DNA of 64,000 nt from Lichenicola cladoniae (lineage in GTDB: Bacteria; Pseudomonadota; Alphaproteobacteria; Acetobacterales; Acetobacteraceae): assembly GCF_013201075.1 (NCBI RefSeq), contig NZ_CP053710.1, forward strand, positions 1 through 64,000, given 5' to 3'. Made by a program: the position numbers and the translations under genes. The notes under the pieces were generated by a model that searched no databases, had not been told where the DNA came from, and saw only the letters and a program-made list of their open reading frames with translations. This document shows positions 52,865 through 62,223 of this stretch, piece after piece (the stretch's first letter is position 1; the number at the start of each line of letters is the position of its first letter).

Positions 52865-53875
52865 ATGTACGCTATCGAGCTTGCCGGACCCGATCTTGGC
52901 CAGTTCCGACGAGTTGACCGTCCGGATCCCTTGCCTCCCGGACCGGGGCGTGTCCTGGTGCGAATGAAAGCCGCCAGCATGAACTTCATGGATGTCGCGG
53001 TCGCCACCGGTCAATATCCGGGTGTGACCTACCCGATCGTGCCGCTCGTGGATGGAGCGGGTGAGGTGATCCAGATAGGGCCCGACGTATGGCAGGTCGC
53101 AGTCGGGGATCGCGTTGCCGTGCATTCCAAGCCGCGTTGGACTGCAGGCGAGGGCAACGCATCCATCGCAAAGACGACTCGCGGCGTCAACATACATGGC
53201 TCGCTGATAGAGATTGCCGAACTCGAGGCCGCGAGTATCGTCAAGATGCCCAATCACCTGAGCTGGGAAGGGATCGCCGCAACTCCAGGCGCAGGGATAG
53301 CCGCCTGGAAGGGTCTGGAGGCTGCATCAGTCGGTCCGGCTTCAACGGTTGTTCTGCTTGGAACCGGCGGTGTGTCGATCTTCGCGTTGCAACTTGCCAA
53401 GGCTCGTGGTGCGCGAGTCATCATCACGTCTTCTTCGGATCACAAGCTCGAACGTGCACGGGCGCTCGGCGCCGACGAGACCGTCAACTACCGCGACCAG
53501 CCGGAATGGGACGCTGCGGTCAGGAGGCTCACGGACGGCGTGGGAGCGGACCTCGTCATCGAGGCCGTCGGCGGCGCCGATTTCAACCGCTCCATCAAAT
53601 CGGTTCGTTATGGCGGGACGATATACGCTCTTGGTTTCCTAGGAGGCACAACTGCAGAGGTGGACCTGTTGTCGGTTATTGCAAACGGTCTCCGCATCGA
53701 GGGAACGAATGGTGGCTCCGTGGCTGACCTCACTGCCACCGTGGCCACCATCGCCGCCCATCGCATAGAGCCCGCCATCGACCGCAGCTTTGCGCTTGCC
53801 GACCTGGCCGATGCTTACAGCCTCATGCAGCGGGGCGGCCATTTCGGCAAAATTGCAGTAGCACTCCATTGGTGA
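52865..53875 (+). CDS. zinc-independent MDR alcohol dehydrogenase / quinone oxidoreductase-like
   Basis: 336 residues of the medium-chain dehydrogenase family: N-terminal GroES-like domain (MKAASMNFMDVAVATGQYPG; PLVDGAGEVIQIG) and a Rossmann domain (VVLLGTGGVSIFALQLAKAR). No structural zinc cysteine cluster, so of the zinc-free type. Uses NAD(P)H to reduce quinone-like or enone substrates. Likely controlled by the divergent LysR protein. Confidence 0.9.
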   Translation: MYAIELAGPDLGQFRRVDRPDPLPPGPGRVLVRMKAASMNFMDVAVATGQYPGVTYPIVPLVDGAGEVIQIGPDVWQVAVGDRVAVHSKPRWTAGEGNASIAKTTRGVNIHGSLIEIAELEAASIVKMPNHLSWEGIAATPGAGIAAWKGLEAASVGPASTVVLLGTGGVSIFALQLAKARGARVIITSSSDHKLERARALGADETVNYRDQPEWDAAVRRLTDGVGADLVIEAVGGADFNRSIKSVRYGGTIYALGFLGGTTAEVDLLSVIANGLRIEGTNGGSVADLTATVATIAAHRIEPAIDRSFALADLADAYSLMQRGGHFGKIAVALHW

Positions 53876-53956
53876 GTGGAGCCGTTGCCGTGTGGTTCCA
53901 AAACCTATGACGATCGGTGGCCGCCAGTGAAGCGATAACGCTGCTGCAAGGCGGCG

Positions 53957-54071
53957 GGTTCTATTGCAGAATTTCGCTTAATGGCTGGGTGATGTCTACG
54001 GGCGACAGTTTTGGAGCTGGAGACGATGGTGATCGCGTTCAAAGGCAGCCACTTCGAGCGTGACATGAGGA
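53957..54071 (+). pseudogene. IS6-family fragment (5' end only)
   Basis: GGTTCTATTGCAGAATTTCG, the gctgggtgatgtctacgggc leader and MVIAFKGSHFERDM match the left end of the two IS6 copies, in the plus orientation. It breaks off after codon about 14, joining a truncated monooxygenase gene. Remains of a deletion event. Confidence 0.85.
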
Positions 54072-54846
54072 CCATGCAACCGTCGACTTGCTTCCCTCGG
54101 GGCGGGCCGAACTGATGGTCGGCCGCGGCGCCTTCGTCGAGTCGTTCCCGCTGTTCGGCCACGCGCTGGACGACTACGAGGCGCTCTACGACGAGAAGCT
54201 CGGCCTCCTGCTCGACCTGTTCAAGACCGAACGCGTGACGTGGCTTGGCCGCTTCCGCCCAGCGTTGCACGAGGCCGAGATTGCGCCACGGCCGATGGGC
54301 CAGCAGCAGCCAGTCTGGATCGGTGCCGGCGGCACGCCAGCAAGCGCCGTGCGCGCGGGCCGTGCCGGGTTGCCGATGAACCTTGCCAACATCGGCGGCG
54401 AGCCTGCGCGCTTCGTTCCATTCGTCGAGCTTTATCGCCGCAGCGGCCTCGCGGCCGGACATGATCCCTCGCATCTCAAGGTCGGCATCTCGAGCCACCT
54501 GCATGTCGCCAAGGACGCGCAGCGGGCTCGTGAGGACTTCTACCCGTACTATGCGCGCTACATGGGCCACAACCTGCCGAACCGAGACCGCGGCTGGCAG
54601 GTGTCGCGGGACGACTTCGAGGCGCTGGCCGGCCCGCGCGGCGCGTTGTTCGTCGGCAGCCCGCAGCAGATCGTGGACAAGATCCTCTACGAGCACGAAC
54701 TGTTCGGCCACGAGCGCTTCATGGCGCAGATCGATATCGGTGGCCTGCTGTTCGGCAAGGTCGCCACTGCGATCGAGCTGCTCGCGGCCGAGGTGCTGCC
54801 GGCTGTCCGGCGTGCGACGCGGGGACAGGTGTCGGAAGCCGCTTAG
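54072..54846 (+). pseudogene. LLM-class flavin monooxygenase, N-terminally truncated
   Basis: The frame begins inside the fold (DHATVDLLPSGRAELMVGRG) with no start; about 90 N-terminal residues are missing, replaced by the IS6 fragment. The rest is normal: HALDDYEALYDEKLGLLLDL, PVWIGAGGTPASAVRAGRAG, GSPQQIVDKILYEHELFGHE. These enzymes use FMNH2 or F420 to oxidise small organics. Not functional in this form. Confidence 0.85.
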
Positions 54847-54899
54847 GTCCAACCACCGGGCCGGGAGGCCCATTCAACAGATTTCAAAGGAGCACGCCC

Positions 54900-55415
54900 A
54901 TGTCTCAGTCCAACCTAGGTGCAAGTGACAAAAGTACGTCGCGGCCCATCGCCGCCGGGACGAGGATCGGCCACGTCCACCTCAAGGTTGCGGACCTGGG
55001 CCGTTCGCTGGCGTTCTACGTCGGCGTGCTCGGGTTCGAGCTGGTGCAGCACTTCGGCCCGCAGGCGGCCTTCATCTCGGCGGGCGGCTATCATCACCAC
55101 ATCGGTCTGAATACCTGGGAGAGCCGTGGCGGCCGACCGCCGGCGCCCGGGACGACCGGGCTGTTCCACCTGGCGATACTGTATCCTACGCGGGCGGATC
55201 TGGCGGACGCGCTCCGACGTCTGAACGCTGCGGGCATCACCCTCGACGGTGCGGCGGACCACGGCGTGAGCGAGGCGCTCTATCTGGCTGACCCCGACGG
55301 CAACGGCCTGGAACTCTATTGGGACAGGCCGGACGAGGATTGGCCACGCGACGAGAACGGCTCAATTGTCGCTTACACGCGTCGGCTGGATTTGGGCGGG
55401 CTTCTTGCGATATGA
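54900..55415 (+). CDS. VOC-family (glyoxalase/extradiol dioxygenase-like) protein
   Basis: 171 residues: HVHLKVADLGRSLAFYVGVL, SAGGYHHHIGLNTWES, LFHLAILYPTRADLADALRR, ALYLADPDGNGLELYWDRP. His24-type, His and Glu metal ligands are present (HVHLKV, FHLAI, LELYW). Likely a metal-dependent enzyme; catechol-dioxygenase-like or glyoxalase-like, substrate unknown. Confidence 0.85.
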   Translation: MSQSNLGASDKSTSRPIAAGTRIGHVHLKVADLGRSLAFYVGVLGFELVQHFGPQAAFISAGGYHHHIGLNTWESRGGRPPAPGTTGLFHLAILYPTRADLADALRRLNAAGITLDGAADHGVSEALYLADPDGNGLELYWDRPDEDWPRDENGSIVAYTRRLDLGGLLAI

Positions 55416-55549
55416 GGCGGCCTGGAATTATAGCTGTAGCAAACCGCAATATGGGTGCCGTTGGTCGCAATCATTGGTGGGCTATACCCAAGATTATTGC
55501 ATTGGGATTTGAAGAATTCGACCCACAATCAATGCACGTGTGCGCGTAA
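55412..55549 (+). CDS. possible 45-aa protein overlapping the VOC stop
   Basis: ATGA overlap with the VOC gene, then MRRPGIIAVANRNMGAVGRN to TAA 55549. AT-rich, no known relatives. Coupling is the only support. Confidence 0.25.
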   Translation: MRRPGIIAVANRNMGAVGRNHWWAIPKIIALGFEEFDPQSMHVCA

Positions 55550-55715
55550 AGGCGTGTATTCGTCCGGTGAGGGCGGCGGCTGGTCTGGGTTGCTGTGATT
55601 GCGGTGGGCAATCTAGATGTCGTCGAACACCTAATTGCTACCGGTGCCTAAGCCACAAGCCCGCGTGACTTCGGTATGCTCCAACGTGACCAGAACTATA
55701 CATCATCGAGAAACT

Positions 55716-56089
55716 CTATGTACCGTTCTGCATCGCGCCAAACAGGGCAGCGCGGGCCGCATCATAACTGTCCCATAGCGCGAGGTCATGCACCGAGCGC
55801 AGCGTGACCGCCTCGCCCCGGTCGAACCCGACCAGGGCCGCGTCCACCATGTCCTCCGCCGTCATGACGGTAGCCGGGTGGAAGGCGGACAGCCGGATGC
55901 CGGCCTGGTCGTAGAACTCGGTGGCGACGCTTGCCGGCAGGACAACCTGCAGCCGCACTCCGGACCCGGCCAATTCTTCTTGGATGCCCCGGCTGAACGC
56001 CAGCACGAACGCCTTGGTGCCGCTGTAGAGCGACGTGATCGGCAGCGAATGCAGCGCCATCACCGGTGGCTGGGGTGGCGGCAGCGGGC
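55716..56089 (-). pseudogene. SDR C-terminal half, 5'-truncated
   Basis: The minus frame from about 56089 begins with ALHSLPITSLYSGTKAFVLA, carrying the SDR YxxxK site, and goes on with GVRLQVVLPASVATEFYDQA to AMQNGT and a stop. The cofactor-binding half is absent; upstream residues are from the end of the AraC gene read in another frame. Deletion remnant. Confidence 0.75.
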
Positions 56090-56094
56090 GGCGC

Positions 56095-56988
56095 TCAGGC
56101 TGCAGCACGCGCCTCGATCCTCGCCAACCCGGCGTCCCGGACAGGTGAGAGGCCAAACATGCGGCCGTATTCCCGGGTGAACTGGGTGACGCTCTCGTAG
56201 CCGACCGTGATGGCGGCGCGGCTAGCGGATTGCCCTTCGGACGCCATCAGCCGGCGCGCCTCGATCAGGCGCAGCTGCTTCTGGAACTGAAGCGGCGACA
56301 GCGACGTCACGGCCATGAAATGCCGGTGGAACGACGACACGCTCATCCCGGCGACGACGGCCAGCCGCTCAATCGGCAGCGGCCGGGCGAACTCCGCCCG
56401 CAACAGGGCGACCGCCCGCGCCACCCGCTCGCCATTGCCCTCGGGCCAGCCGAGGCGGCGGATCGCAGCCCTGTGCCGCCCCGTCATCAGCCAGTAATGC
56501 AACTCCCGCAGCAGCATCGCGTGCAGGACCGGGTCTGTGGTCGGGCGCCCAGCGAGGCGCATCAGCCGCAGTGCTGCCTCAGCCGTCTCCGAATCCGTCG
56601 GGTGGACCTGCACCAGCGCGCCGCGTGCCCGGCGTTCGCCGTTCATCTGCGCCGCCAAGTCAGCGATGATGGTCCGGTCAAGCTCAAGCACCAGCGAAAG
56701 ATAGGGGCTGGCCGGGCTGGCGCGTGTGATCTGGCTGACGGTTGGCACGTCCGCCGTGATCAGCAGCGACTCGCCGGCAGAAAAGGCAAGCACTTGTGGT
56801 CCCATGGCGACCTCTTTCGCGCCTTGCAGCACCAGGCACACCAGCGGGCGGGACACCGCATGGATCAGCCCGCTGGGTGACACCGCGTGCGCGATCGCCA
56901 GTCCCGGGATGGCGGTCGGCGCCAGGCCGGTCGCATCGGCATGCGCATCGGCATAGCGGCGAACCAAGTCGAGAAGCGGATTTGTCAT
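56095..56988 (-). CDS. AraC-family regulator with AraC_N cupin-like domain
   Basis: Start at ATG 56988 (MTNPLLDLVRRYADAHADAT). 297 residues: an AraC_N domain (IHAVSRPLVCLVLQGAKEVA; LITADVPTVSQI) and C-terminal HTH_18 (PLPIERLAVVAGMSVSSFHR HF; SASRAAITVGYESVTQFTRE). Divergent from the SDR at 57120, which it likely controls. Confidence 0.9.
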   Translation of the reverse strand: MTNPLLDLVRRYADAHADATGLAPTAIPGLAIAHAVSPSGLIHAVSRPLVCLVLQGAKEVAMGPQVLAFSAGESLLITADVPTVSQITRASPASPYLSLVLELDRTIIADLAAQMNGERRARGALVQVHPTDSETAEAALRLMRLAGRPTTDPVLHAMLLRELHYWLMTGRHRAAIRRLGWPEGNGERVARAVALLRAEFARPLPIERLAVVAGMSVSSFHRHFMAVTSLSPLQFQKQLRLIEARRLMASEGQSASRAAITVGYESVTQFTREYGRMFGLSPVRDAGLARIEARAAA

Positions 56989-57119
56989 GGGCAGCTTATA
57001 CCCGCTTCCCGCTCGCGCCGCATCCGTCTTGGCAGAAACAGGCAAGGATTATCCATTATCCGGCAAGGAAGCTGGCCCGCCCGGACCGATGTGGGTTTGG
57101 CCACATTCCGGAGTTCGTC

Positions 57120-57875
57120 ATGGCCAAGATTTCCATCGTCACCGGCGCCAGCCGCGGTCTCGGCCGCAACACCGCACTCAGCATCGCCCATCACGGAGGG
57201 GACGTGATCCTGACTTACCAAAGCCGCAGCGACGACGCGAAGTCCGCTGTCGCCGAGATCGAGGCGCTAGGCCGCAAAGCCGTCGCCATCCAGCTCGATA
57301 CCGGGAAGGTCGCAGGGTTCGCAGCCTTTGCCGAGCGGCTTCGGACCGTGCTGGCCGAGACCTGGCAACGCGACACCTTCGACCACTTGGTGAACAACGC
57401 CGGGCACGGCACCTATGCCATGCTCGACCAGACGACCGAGGCCCAATTCGACGAGCTGTGCGACGTGCACTTCAAAGGCGTCTACTTTCTAACGCAGACG
57501 CTGCTGCCGGTGATCGCCGATGGCGGGCGGATCGTTAATCTATCGTCGGGCCTGACCAGGGGCTGCTTTCCCGGCTACGCCGCGTATGCGGCCGTGAAAG
57601 GCGCGGTCGAGGTGCTGACCCGCTACATGGCCAAGGAGCTGGGCAGCCGTGGTATTGCCGTCAACACGGTCGCACCTGGCGCGATCGAGACGGATTTTGG
57701 CGGCGGCGGCGTCCGTGACAACCCGGCGATCAACAAGCTGTTCGCGGACATGACCGCGCTGGGTCGTGCCGGCGTTCCCGACGATATCGGGCCGATGATC
57801 GCAAGCCTATTGCAGGACGATAATCGCTGGGTCAACGCCCAGCGCATCGAGGTGTCGGGCGGCCAGGGCATCTGA
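57120..57875 (+). CDS. short-chain dehydrogenase/reductase
   Basis: Start at ATG 57120. 251 residues: TGASRGLG, NNAGHGT, NLSSGLTRG (Ser), YAAVKGAV (Tyr/Lys), VNTVAPGAIETDFGGG. Divergent from the AraC-family gene and 34 bases before the HIBADH-like gene, so probably one operon. Substrate unknown; a ketone or aldehyde reductase is likely. Confidence 0.9.
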   Translation: MAKISIVTGASRGLGRNTALSIAHHGGDVILTYQSRSDDAKSAVAEIEALGRKAVAIQLDTGKVAGFAAFAERLRTVLAETWQRDTFDHLVNNAGHGTYAMLDQTTEAQFDELCDVHFKGVYFLTQTLLPVIADGGRIVNLSSGLTRGCFPGYAAYAAVKGAVEVLTRYMAKELGSRGIAVNTVAPGAIETDFGGGGVRDNPAINKLFADMTALGRAGVPDDIGPMIASLLQDDNRWVNAQRIEVSGGQGI

Positions 57876-57909
57876 ACCCAGAGGCCGGCAAAGCATAAAG
57901 GAAGCGTCG

Positions 57910-58827
57910 ATGCGCATCGGTATAGCAGGTCTGGGCAAGATGGGCGCCGCCATCGCGGCTCGGCTGAACGAGGCTGGAGAAGAGGTGGTCGTTTGGAACC
58001 GATCACCCCTTAAGGCGGAAGCAACCGGGCTGCGGGTCGCGGCCACGCCGCGTGACTTGGCGGAGCAGACCGAGACGGTCGTCTCCATGCTGTTCGACAG
58101 CCCGGCGCTGCAGGCGGTCTTTTATGGCGAGAGCGGGCTGCTGGCAGCGGCGCGCGGCAAGCTGTTCATCGAGATGAGCACGGTACGCCCCGAGACGCAG
58201 CAGGCGCTTGCAGCCGACGTCCAGCGAGCGGGCGGCACCTTCGTCGAGTGCCCGGTCGGTGGCACGACTGGGCCGGCGCGCTCGGGTCAGTTGCTGGGCT
58301 TGGCCGGAGGCGAGGCCGCAGACGTAGATCGTGCCCGGCCGGTCCTAGAAAGACTGTGCCGCCGGATCGAGCATATGGGCCCGGTCGGCGCCGGTGCGTC
58401 GACCAAACTCGCCATCAACCTGCCGTTGCTGGTGTTCTGGCAGAGCTTCGGCGAGGCGCTGGCGCTGGTCCGCCATCTGGGCAAGGATCCGGCCTGGCTG
58501 GTCCAGCTTTTTGCAGAGACGGCGGGCGGCCCCAACGTGCTGAAGGTGAAGGCGGCTGCGGTGGTGGCCGCACTCTCGGGTGACCCGAGCGTCGCGGCCA
58601 CGTTCGAAATCGATGCGATGCGCAAGGACCTCCGGACGATGTTGGAGGAAGGCAACCTGCACGGCATCCCCCTGCCTGTTGCGGCGCAGACCCTGGTCGC
58701 GTTCGACGAGGCGAGCGTTGCCGGGCTGGGCGGTCGGGACTGTGCCTACATGCCCGCTTACTGGGCCGAGAAGCGGCTTGGCGACGGTCCCGAACCGCAG
58801 GCGGTGGCAGCCTCCGTCACGTTTTGA
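57910..58827 (+). CDS. NAD(P)-dependent beta-hydroxyacid dehydrogenase-like protein
   Basis: 305 residues: Rossmann GIAGLGKMG, signature FVECPVGGTTGPARSGQLLG, catalytic-type Lys in GAGASTKLAINLPL. Family members oxidise 3-hydroxyacids or, as imine/reductase types, reduce small carbonyls. Operon with the SDR before it. Confidence 0.88.
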   Translation: MRIGIAGLGKMGAAIAARLNEAGEEVVVWNRSPLKAEATGLRVAATPRDLAEQTETVVSMLFDSPALQAVFYGESGLLAAARGKLFIEMSTVRPETQQALAADVQRAGGTFVECPVGGTTGPARSGQLLGLAGGEAADVDRARPVLERLCRRIEHMGPVGAGASTKLAINLPLLVFWQSFGEALALVRHLGKDPAWLVQLFAETAGGPNVLKVKAAAVVAALSGDPSVAATFEIDAMRKDLRTMLEEGNLHGIPLPVAAQTLVAFDEASVAGLGGRDCAYMPAYWAEKRLGDGPEPQAVAASVTF

Positions 58828-59050
58828 GGTATGGGCACCGCGTCTCCGAGAGCGGCTGCATGGCTTGGTGCCCGTCGATCGTTCCCACCGGCTTGTAGTA
58901 GTCCCACGAAGCCTTGGACTCCGCAGGGGACTTCACCTGCCAGATGTAGAAGTCATGGATCAGCCGCCCGTCTGGCCGGATTTGGCCACCATGCGTGAAC
59001 ACGTCGTCGACCGGTGTGGCGCGCATTCTCTCGGCCACCGTCTCACTGAT
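58817..59050 (-). pseudogene. ABC transporter substrate-binding protein, C-terminal fragment
   Basis: On the minus strand: VAERMRATPVDDVFTHGGQI, RPDGRLIHDFYIWQVKSPAE, SWDYYKPVGTIDGHQAMQ, CPYLKT-stop, the usual end of branched-chain amino-acid-type binding proteins. The first about 300 residues are missing. It overlaps the 3' end of the HIBADH-like gene by 11 bases. Confidence 0.7.
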
Positions 59051-59300
59051 CATGCGCCCAATTTTCGACACCGTGCGTCGGACGCCCCCTCCAGTCTCAG
59101 TTAATTTGCGTCTGAAACGGCCCTTGATTGCGCGTCGGGCCGCTCATCATTGCGCGTCGCTACATGTACGGCAGAGAAAGCAGGTTCTTGGGTACTCAGG
59201 CGTCGTTCCGCAAACCCTGCGGTCGGCTCTCCTCCAAGCGGAGCAACTCAACAAGGCGACGCTTCACAGCTTTGAGCGGTGAGATGGTCGCTGTCGTCGG
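59051..59300. other. gap with no gene
   Basis: About 250 bp; no motif recognised in either strand. Confidence 0.35.
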
Positions 59301-59945
59301 CTACGCCAAAGGCGTTTTCCGATCCGACTGTTGATCCGGCCAAGCCAGCATGAACTGTTCGGCAAGCGCGAGCAGCCTTTCGCGTGGCGCATCGTCGCGC
59401 GCCAGCACTGACATACCTTGCACGACCGCGAGGATCAGGTCGGATAATGCCGCGGCGTTCGTTAAGGCGGGCAATTTCCCCACCGCGATGTCCTGATCGA
59501 TGCGATGAGCGAGGCGCATCGCGATACCCCGGCGCACCTCGGATACCGCTGACCTGACATCTGCCGATGCTTGCGACCCACTCGCAGTGGCGCTGGCCAG
59601 CAAACAACCTTTGGGCGTCGTCTCACCGGTAAAAGCAATGGCTGCGGTCACAAGCATCTCGTGCACAGCATCTCGTGCGGTTTGCGCCGCCGCCAAGCTG
59701 TTCTCCATGTCTGCTGGGTCGCCGGCATAGCGACGCATCGCTTCGAGAAAAAGCTGCTTTTTGTCGCCAAAAGCAGTGTAGATGCTTGGAGGGGTGACAC
59801 CCAGCGCCTCGGTCAGCGCGTGAAGCGAGGTTCCCTCGTAACCATACCGCCAAAACAGGTGCATTGCTCGGCGCAACGCGACCTCGCGGTCGAAGGACAA
59901 AGGCCTACCACCCGTTCGCCGTTTCGCAGTTTCGACCTTTTTCAT
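59301..59945 (-). CDS. TetR-family repressor
   Basis: Start at ATG 59945 (MKKVETAKRRTGGRPLSFDR). 214 residues: HTH (ALTEALGVTPPSIYTAFGDK) and a helical ligand domain (GCLLASATASGSQASADVRS). Divergent from an SDR with a perfect palindromic operator in the 91-bp gap; probably represses both. Confidence 0.9.
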   Translation of the reverse strand: MKKVETAKRRTGGRPLSFDREVALRRAMHLFWRYGYEGTSLHALTEALGVTPPSIYTAFGDKKQLFLEAMRRYAGDPADMENSLAAAQTARDAVHEMLVTAAIAFTGETTPKGCLLASATASGSQASADVRSAVSEVRRGIAMRLAHRIDQDIAVGKLPALTNAAALSDLILAVVQGMSVLARDDAPRERLLALAEQFMLAWPDQQSDRKTPLA

Positions 59946-59998
59946 AGCAGTCACTATTTATGCCCTGGACCGCACAAATGAAAGCCTTTAGCGTCTGT

Positions 59999-60026
59999 AT
60001 TCATCATAGCGATGGCTATGATGAAT
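59999..60026. promoter_or_regulatory. 28-bp perfect palindromic TetR operator
   Basis: ATTCATCATAGC-GATG-GCTATGATGAAT: 12-bp perfect arms with a 4-bp centre, 10 bp before the SDR start. Its length and position fit a dimeric TetR repressor site that blocks translation-start-proximal transcription of the SDR. Confidence 0.85.
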
Positions 60027-60036
60027 AGGAGCGGAC

Positions 60037-60777
60037 ATGGCGAACATCACCGGGAAAGTGGCGATTGTGACGGGCTCATCCAAAGGGATCGGCGCGGGCA
60101 TTGCAGAACGACTGGCGGCTGACGGAGCTTACGTCGTTGTGAATTACTCGCGCTCTGCTCAGGATGCAGCGACCGTTGTCGATCGAATCACTACGGCCGG
60201 AGGTAAGGCTTTCGCCGTCAAGGCGGACATTTCAAAGCCGGCTGAGATCCAGCCACTCATCGACAGCACGTTGAAGCAATTCGGCAGACTCGACATCCTG
60301 GTCAACAATGCGGGTGTCTACAAAATGGACTCGCTCGACAGCATTACGCCCGAGAGCTTCGACGAACATTACAATCTGAATGTTCGCGGCCTACTGCTGA
60401 CTACGCAGGCTGCGGCGCGCGTGCTGCCCGAGGGCGGAGTCGTGGTCAACATCAGTTCGGGGCTGGCAAAAAGCCCATATCCGATGGTCCACGTCTACTG
60501 CTCGACTAAGGGAGCGGTGGACACGCTGACTCGCTCACTCGCGATGGAACTCGGCCCGCGCAAGATCCGCGTGGTCGGCATTGCACCCGGTTTCACCGCG
60601 ACCGAAGGTAACGCGGACACTCGCGAGCAGGCGTCTGGCATGCTTGTCGCAAGGACGCCACTCGGCCGTGTGGGCCTCCCCAAGGACATCGCTGCAACCG
60701 TCGCCTACGTTGTTTCCGACGACGCGGACTGGATCACCGGCAGCACCATCGACGTCGCGGGCGGAATGGTGTTCTAG
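60037..60777 (+). CDS. short-chain dehydrogenase/reductase under TetR control
   Basis: 246 residues: TGSSKGIGAG, NNAGVYK, NISSGLAKS (Ser), YCSTKGAV (Tyr/Lys), PGFTATEGN, C-terminal ITGSTIDVAGGMVF. RBS AGGAGCGG at 60027-60034. A typical TetR-SDR pair responding to small electrophiles or xenobiotics (inference). Confidence 0.9.
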   Translation: MANITGKVAIVTGSSKGIGAGIAERLAADGAYVVVNYSRSAQDAATVVDRITTAGGKAFAVKADISKPAEIQPLIDSTLKQFGRLDILVNNAGVYKMDSLDSITPESFDEHYNLNVRGLLLTTQAAARVLPEGGVVVNISSGLAKSPYPMVHVYCSTKGAVDTLTRSLAMELGPRKIRVVGIAPGFTATEGNADTREQASGMLVARTPLGRVGLPKDIAATVAYVVSDDADWITGSTIDVAGGMVF

Positions 60778-60904
60778 CAGCCGTGCCTTCAGCCTTCACC
60801 GGACCGAGCAGCGGCGCCAGGAGGATAGGCATGGCAGCGAAGCTCACCGCGATGGGCCGGCGTAGGGCGATTAGCGGATGCCGCCACATTGTCCCGTGCG
60901 CCAA

Positions 60905-62137
60905 TCACGCGATCCTTGGTCGGCCTGCGTGAAGCCGTGCAATGTAGAGTGCCCCGATGGCAGCTGTTCCAAAGCCGGCCGCTGCACCGACGGCTATAGC
61001 CCAGCGTGGGCCGAAGGCGTTGGCAATCCATCCCACGAGAGGAGCACCCACTGGCTGTCCGCCCAGGGCGACGGCGAGCAGCAGCGCCATCACACGCCCG
61101 CGCATGGCAGGTTCCGTGGACATCTGCACAAGGCTTGTCGTGGATGTGGTCACTGTTTGCGACGCCGCGCCGACCGCGATGAGCGAGACGCCGAACAGGC
61201 CGTAGCTCGGCATCGCGGCGGCGACGGCATAGCCGCACCCGAAGACCGCAGCACCGATCACGATCAGCGGTAGGGTGGGGCGCTCACGCCGGGCCGCGAG
61301 CAAGGCGCCGATCACCGAACCCACCGCCATGCATGACGTCAGCAGCCCGAAGCCACCTGCCCCGGTATGAAAGACGGAAGCGGCCATGGTGGAGATAAAG
61401 ATTGGGAAGTTGAGCCCAAGTGCGCCGAAGATCAGCAGCATGGCGAGCAGCACCTTCAGGTCTGGCCGCCGCCACACGTAGCGAAATCCCTCAACGAGGC
61501 TGCCGCTTTTGGCGTCGGGACGCTCGCGTGCGGTCAGCTCGCCGGGTCGCATCAGGGCCAGGGATGCGAGCACGGAGACGAAGGAGGCGGCGTTGATGAT
61601 GAACACCCAACCCGAACCCACCGCGGCGATCAGCAGGCCCGCGATCGCAGGACCCACAAGCCGCGATGCGTTGAACGAAGTGGAGTTCAGCGCCACCGCG
61701 TTGGACAGGTCCGCTTCGCCCACCATGTCTGCCACGAAGGTCTGGCGCGCCGGAGCATCGAAAGCCGTGGCACACCCGAGCAGGAAAGCGAACACGTCGA
61801 CGTGCCAGGTGCGGACGAGGCCGCTGACCGTGAGGAGTCCCAGGATCATCGCAAGGCCACCCATTGTCGCCTGCGTGGCCATAAGGAGCTTGCGCCGGTT
61901 CAAGTGGTCGGCCGCCCATCCTGTCCAGGGAAGCAGCAGCACCTGGGGCGCGAACTGCAGCGCCACCACGACACCCACTGCCGTGGCGTCCCGGTCGGTC
62001 AGACCGGTCAGCACGAGCCAGTCCTGCGCGATGCGCTGCATCCACGTTCCGATGTTAGAAACCAGTGCGCCAGCCGACCAGACCCGAAAATTGTGGTACT
62101 CGAACGAGCGGAATACACCCGCCCGTGGCGGACTCAT
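60905..62137 (-). CDS. MFS transporter (MFS_3 / enterobactin-exporter-like)
   Basis: 410 residues, about 12 hydrophobic helices. N-terminal FRSFEYHNFRVWSAGALVSN, loop motif DHLNRRKLLMATQ, FDAPARQTFVADMVGEADLS, GRVMALLLAVALGGQPVGAP are signatures of the MFS_3 group (EntS-like). Exports small molecules or siderophores. The leftward gene ends 127 bp from the convergent SDR. Confidence 0.9.
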   Translation of the reverse strand: MSPPRAGVFRSFEYHNFRVWSAGALVSNIGTWMQRIAQDWLVLTGLTDRDATAVGVVVALQFAPQVLLLPWTGWAADHLNRRKLLMATQATMGGLAMILGLLTVSGLVRTWHVDVFAFLLGCATAFDAPARQTFVADMVGEADLSNAVALNSTSFNASRLVGPAIAGLLIAAVGSGWVFIINAASFVSVLASLALMRPGELTARERPDAKSGSLVEGFRYVWRRPDLKVLLAMLLIFGALGLNFPIFISTMAASVFHTGAGGFGLLTSCMAVGSVIGALLAARRERPTLPLIVIGAAVFGCGYAVAAAMPSYGLFGVSLIAVGAASQTVTTSTTSLVQMSTEPAMRGRVMALLLAVALGGQPVGAPLVGWIANAFGPRWAIAVGAAAGFGTAAIGALYIARLHAGRPRIA

Positions 62138-62223
62138 GCGTATTCTTGGCCTAGAAGCCGCAGCACGTCGGCGGTCGATCCGGTCTCACCGAGCCTCGGA
62201 AAAATTCGTTCGACGCTGTTGAT
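62138..62223. other. gap between MFS gene and IS21 remnant
   Basis: 86 bp; presumably carries the MFS promoter. No operator recognised. Confidence 0.35.

Noticed and set aside
56796-57119. Long N-terminal extension of the SDR at 57120
   Set aside because: The extension overlaps the divergent AraC gene and lacks SDR features; the Rossmann motif begins right after ATG 57120.
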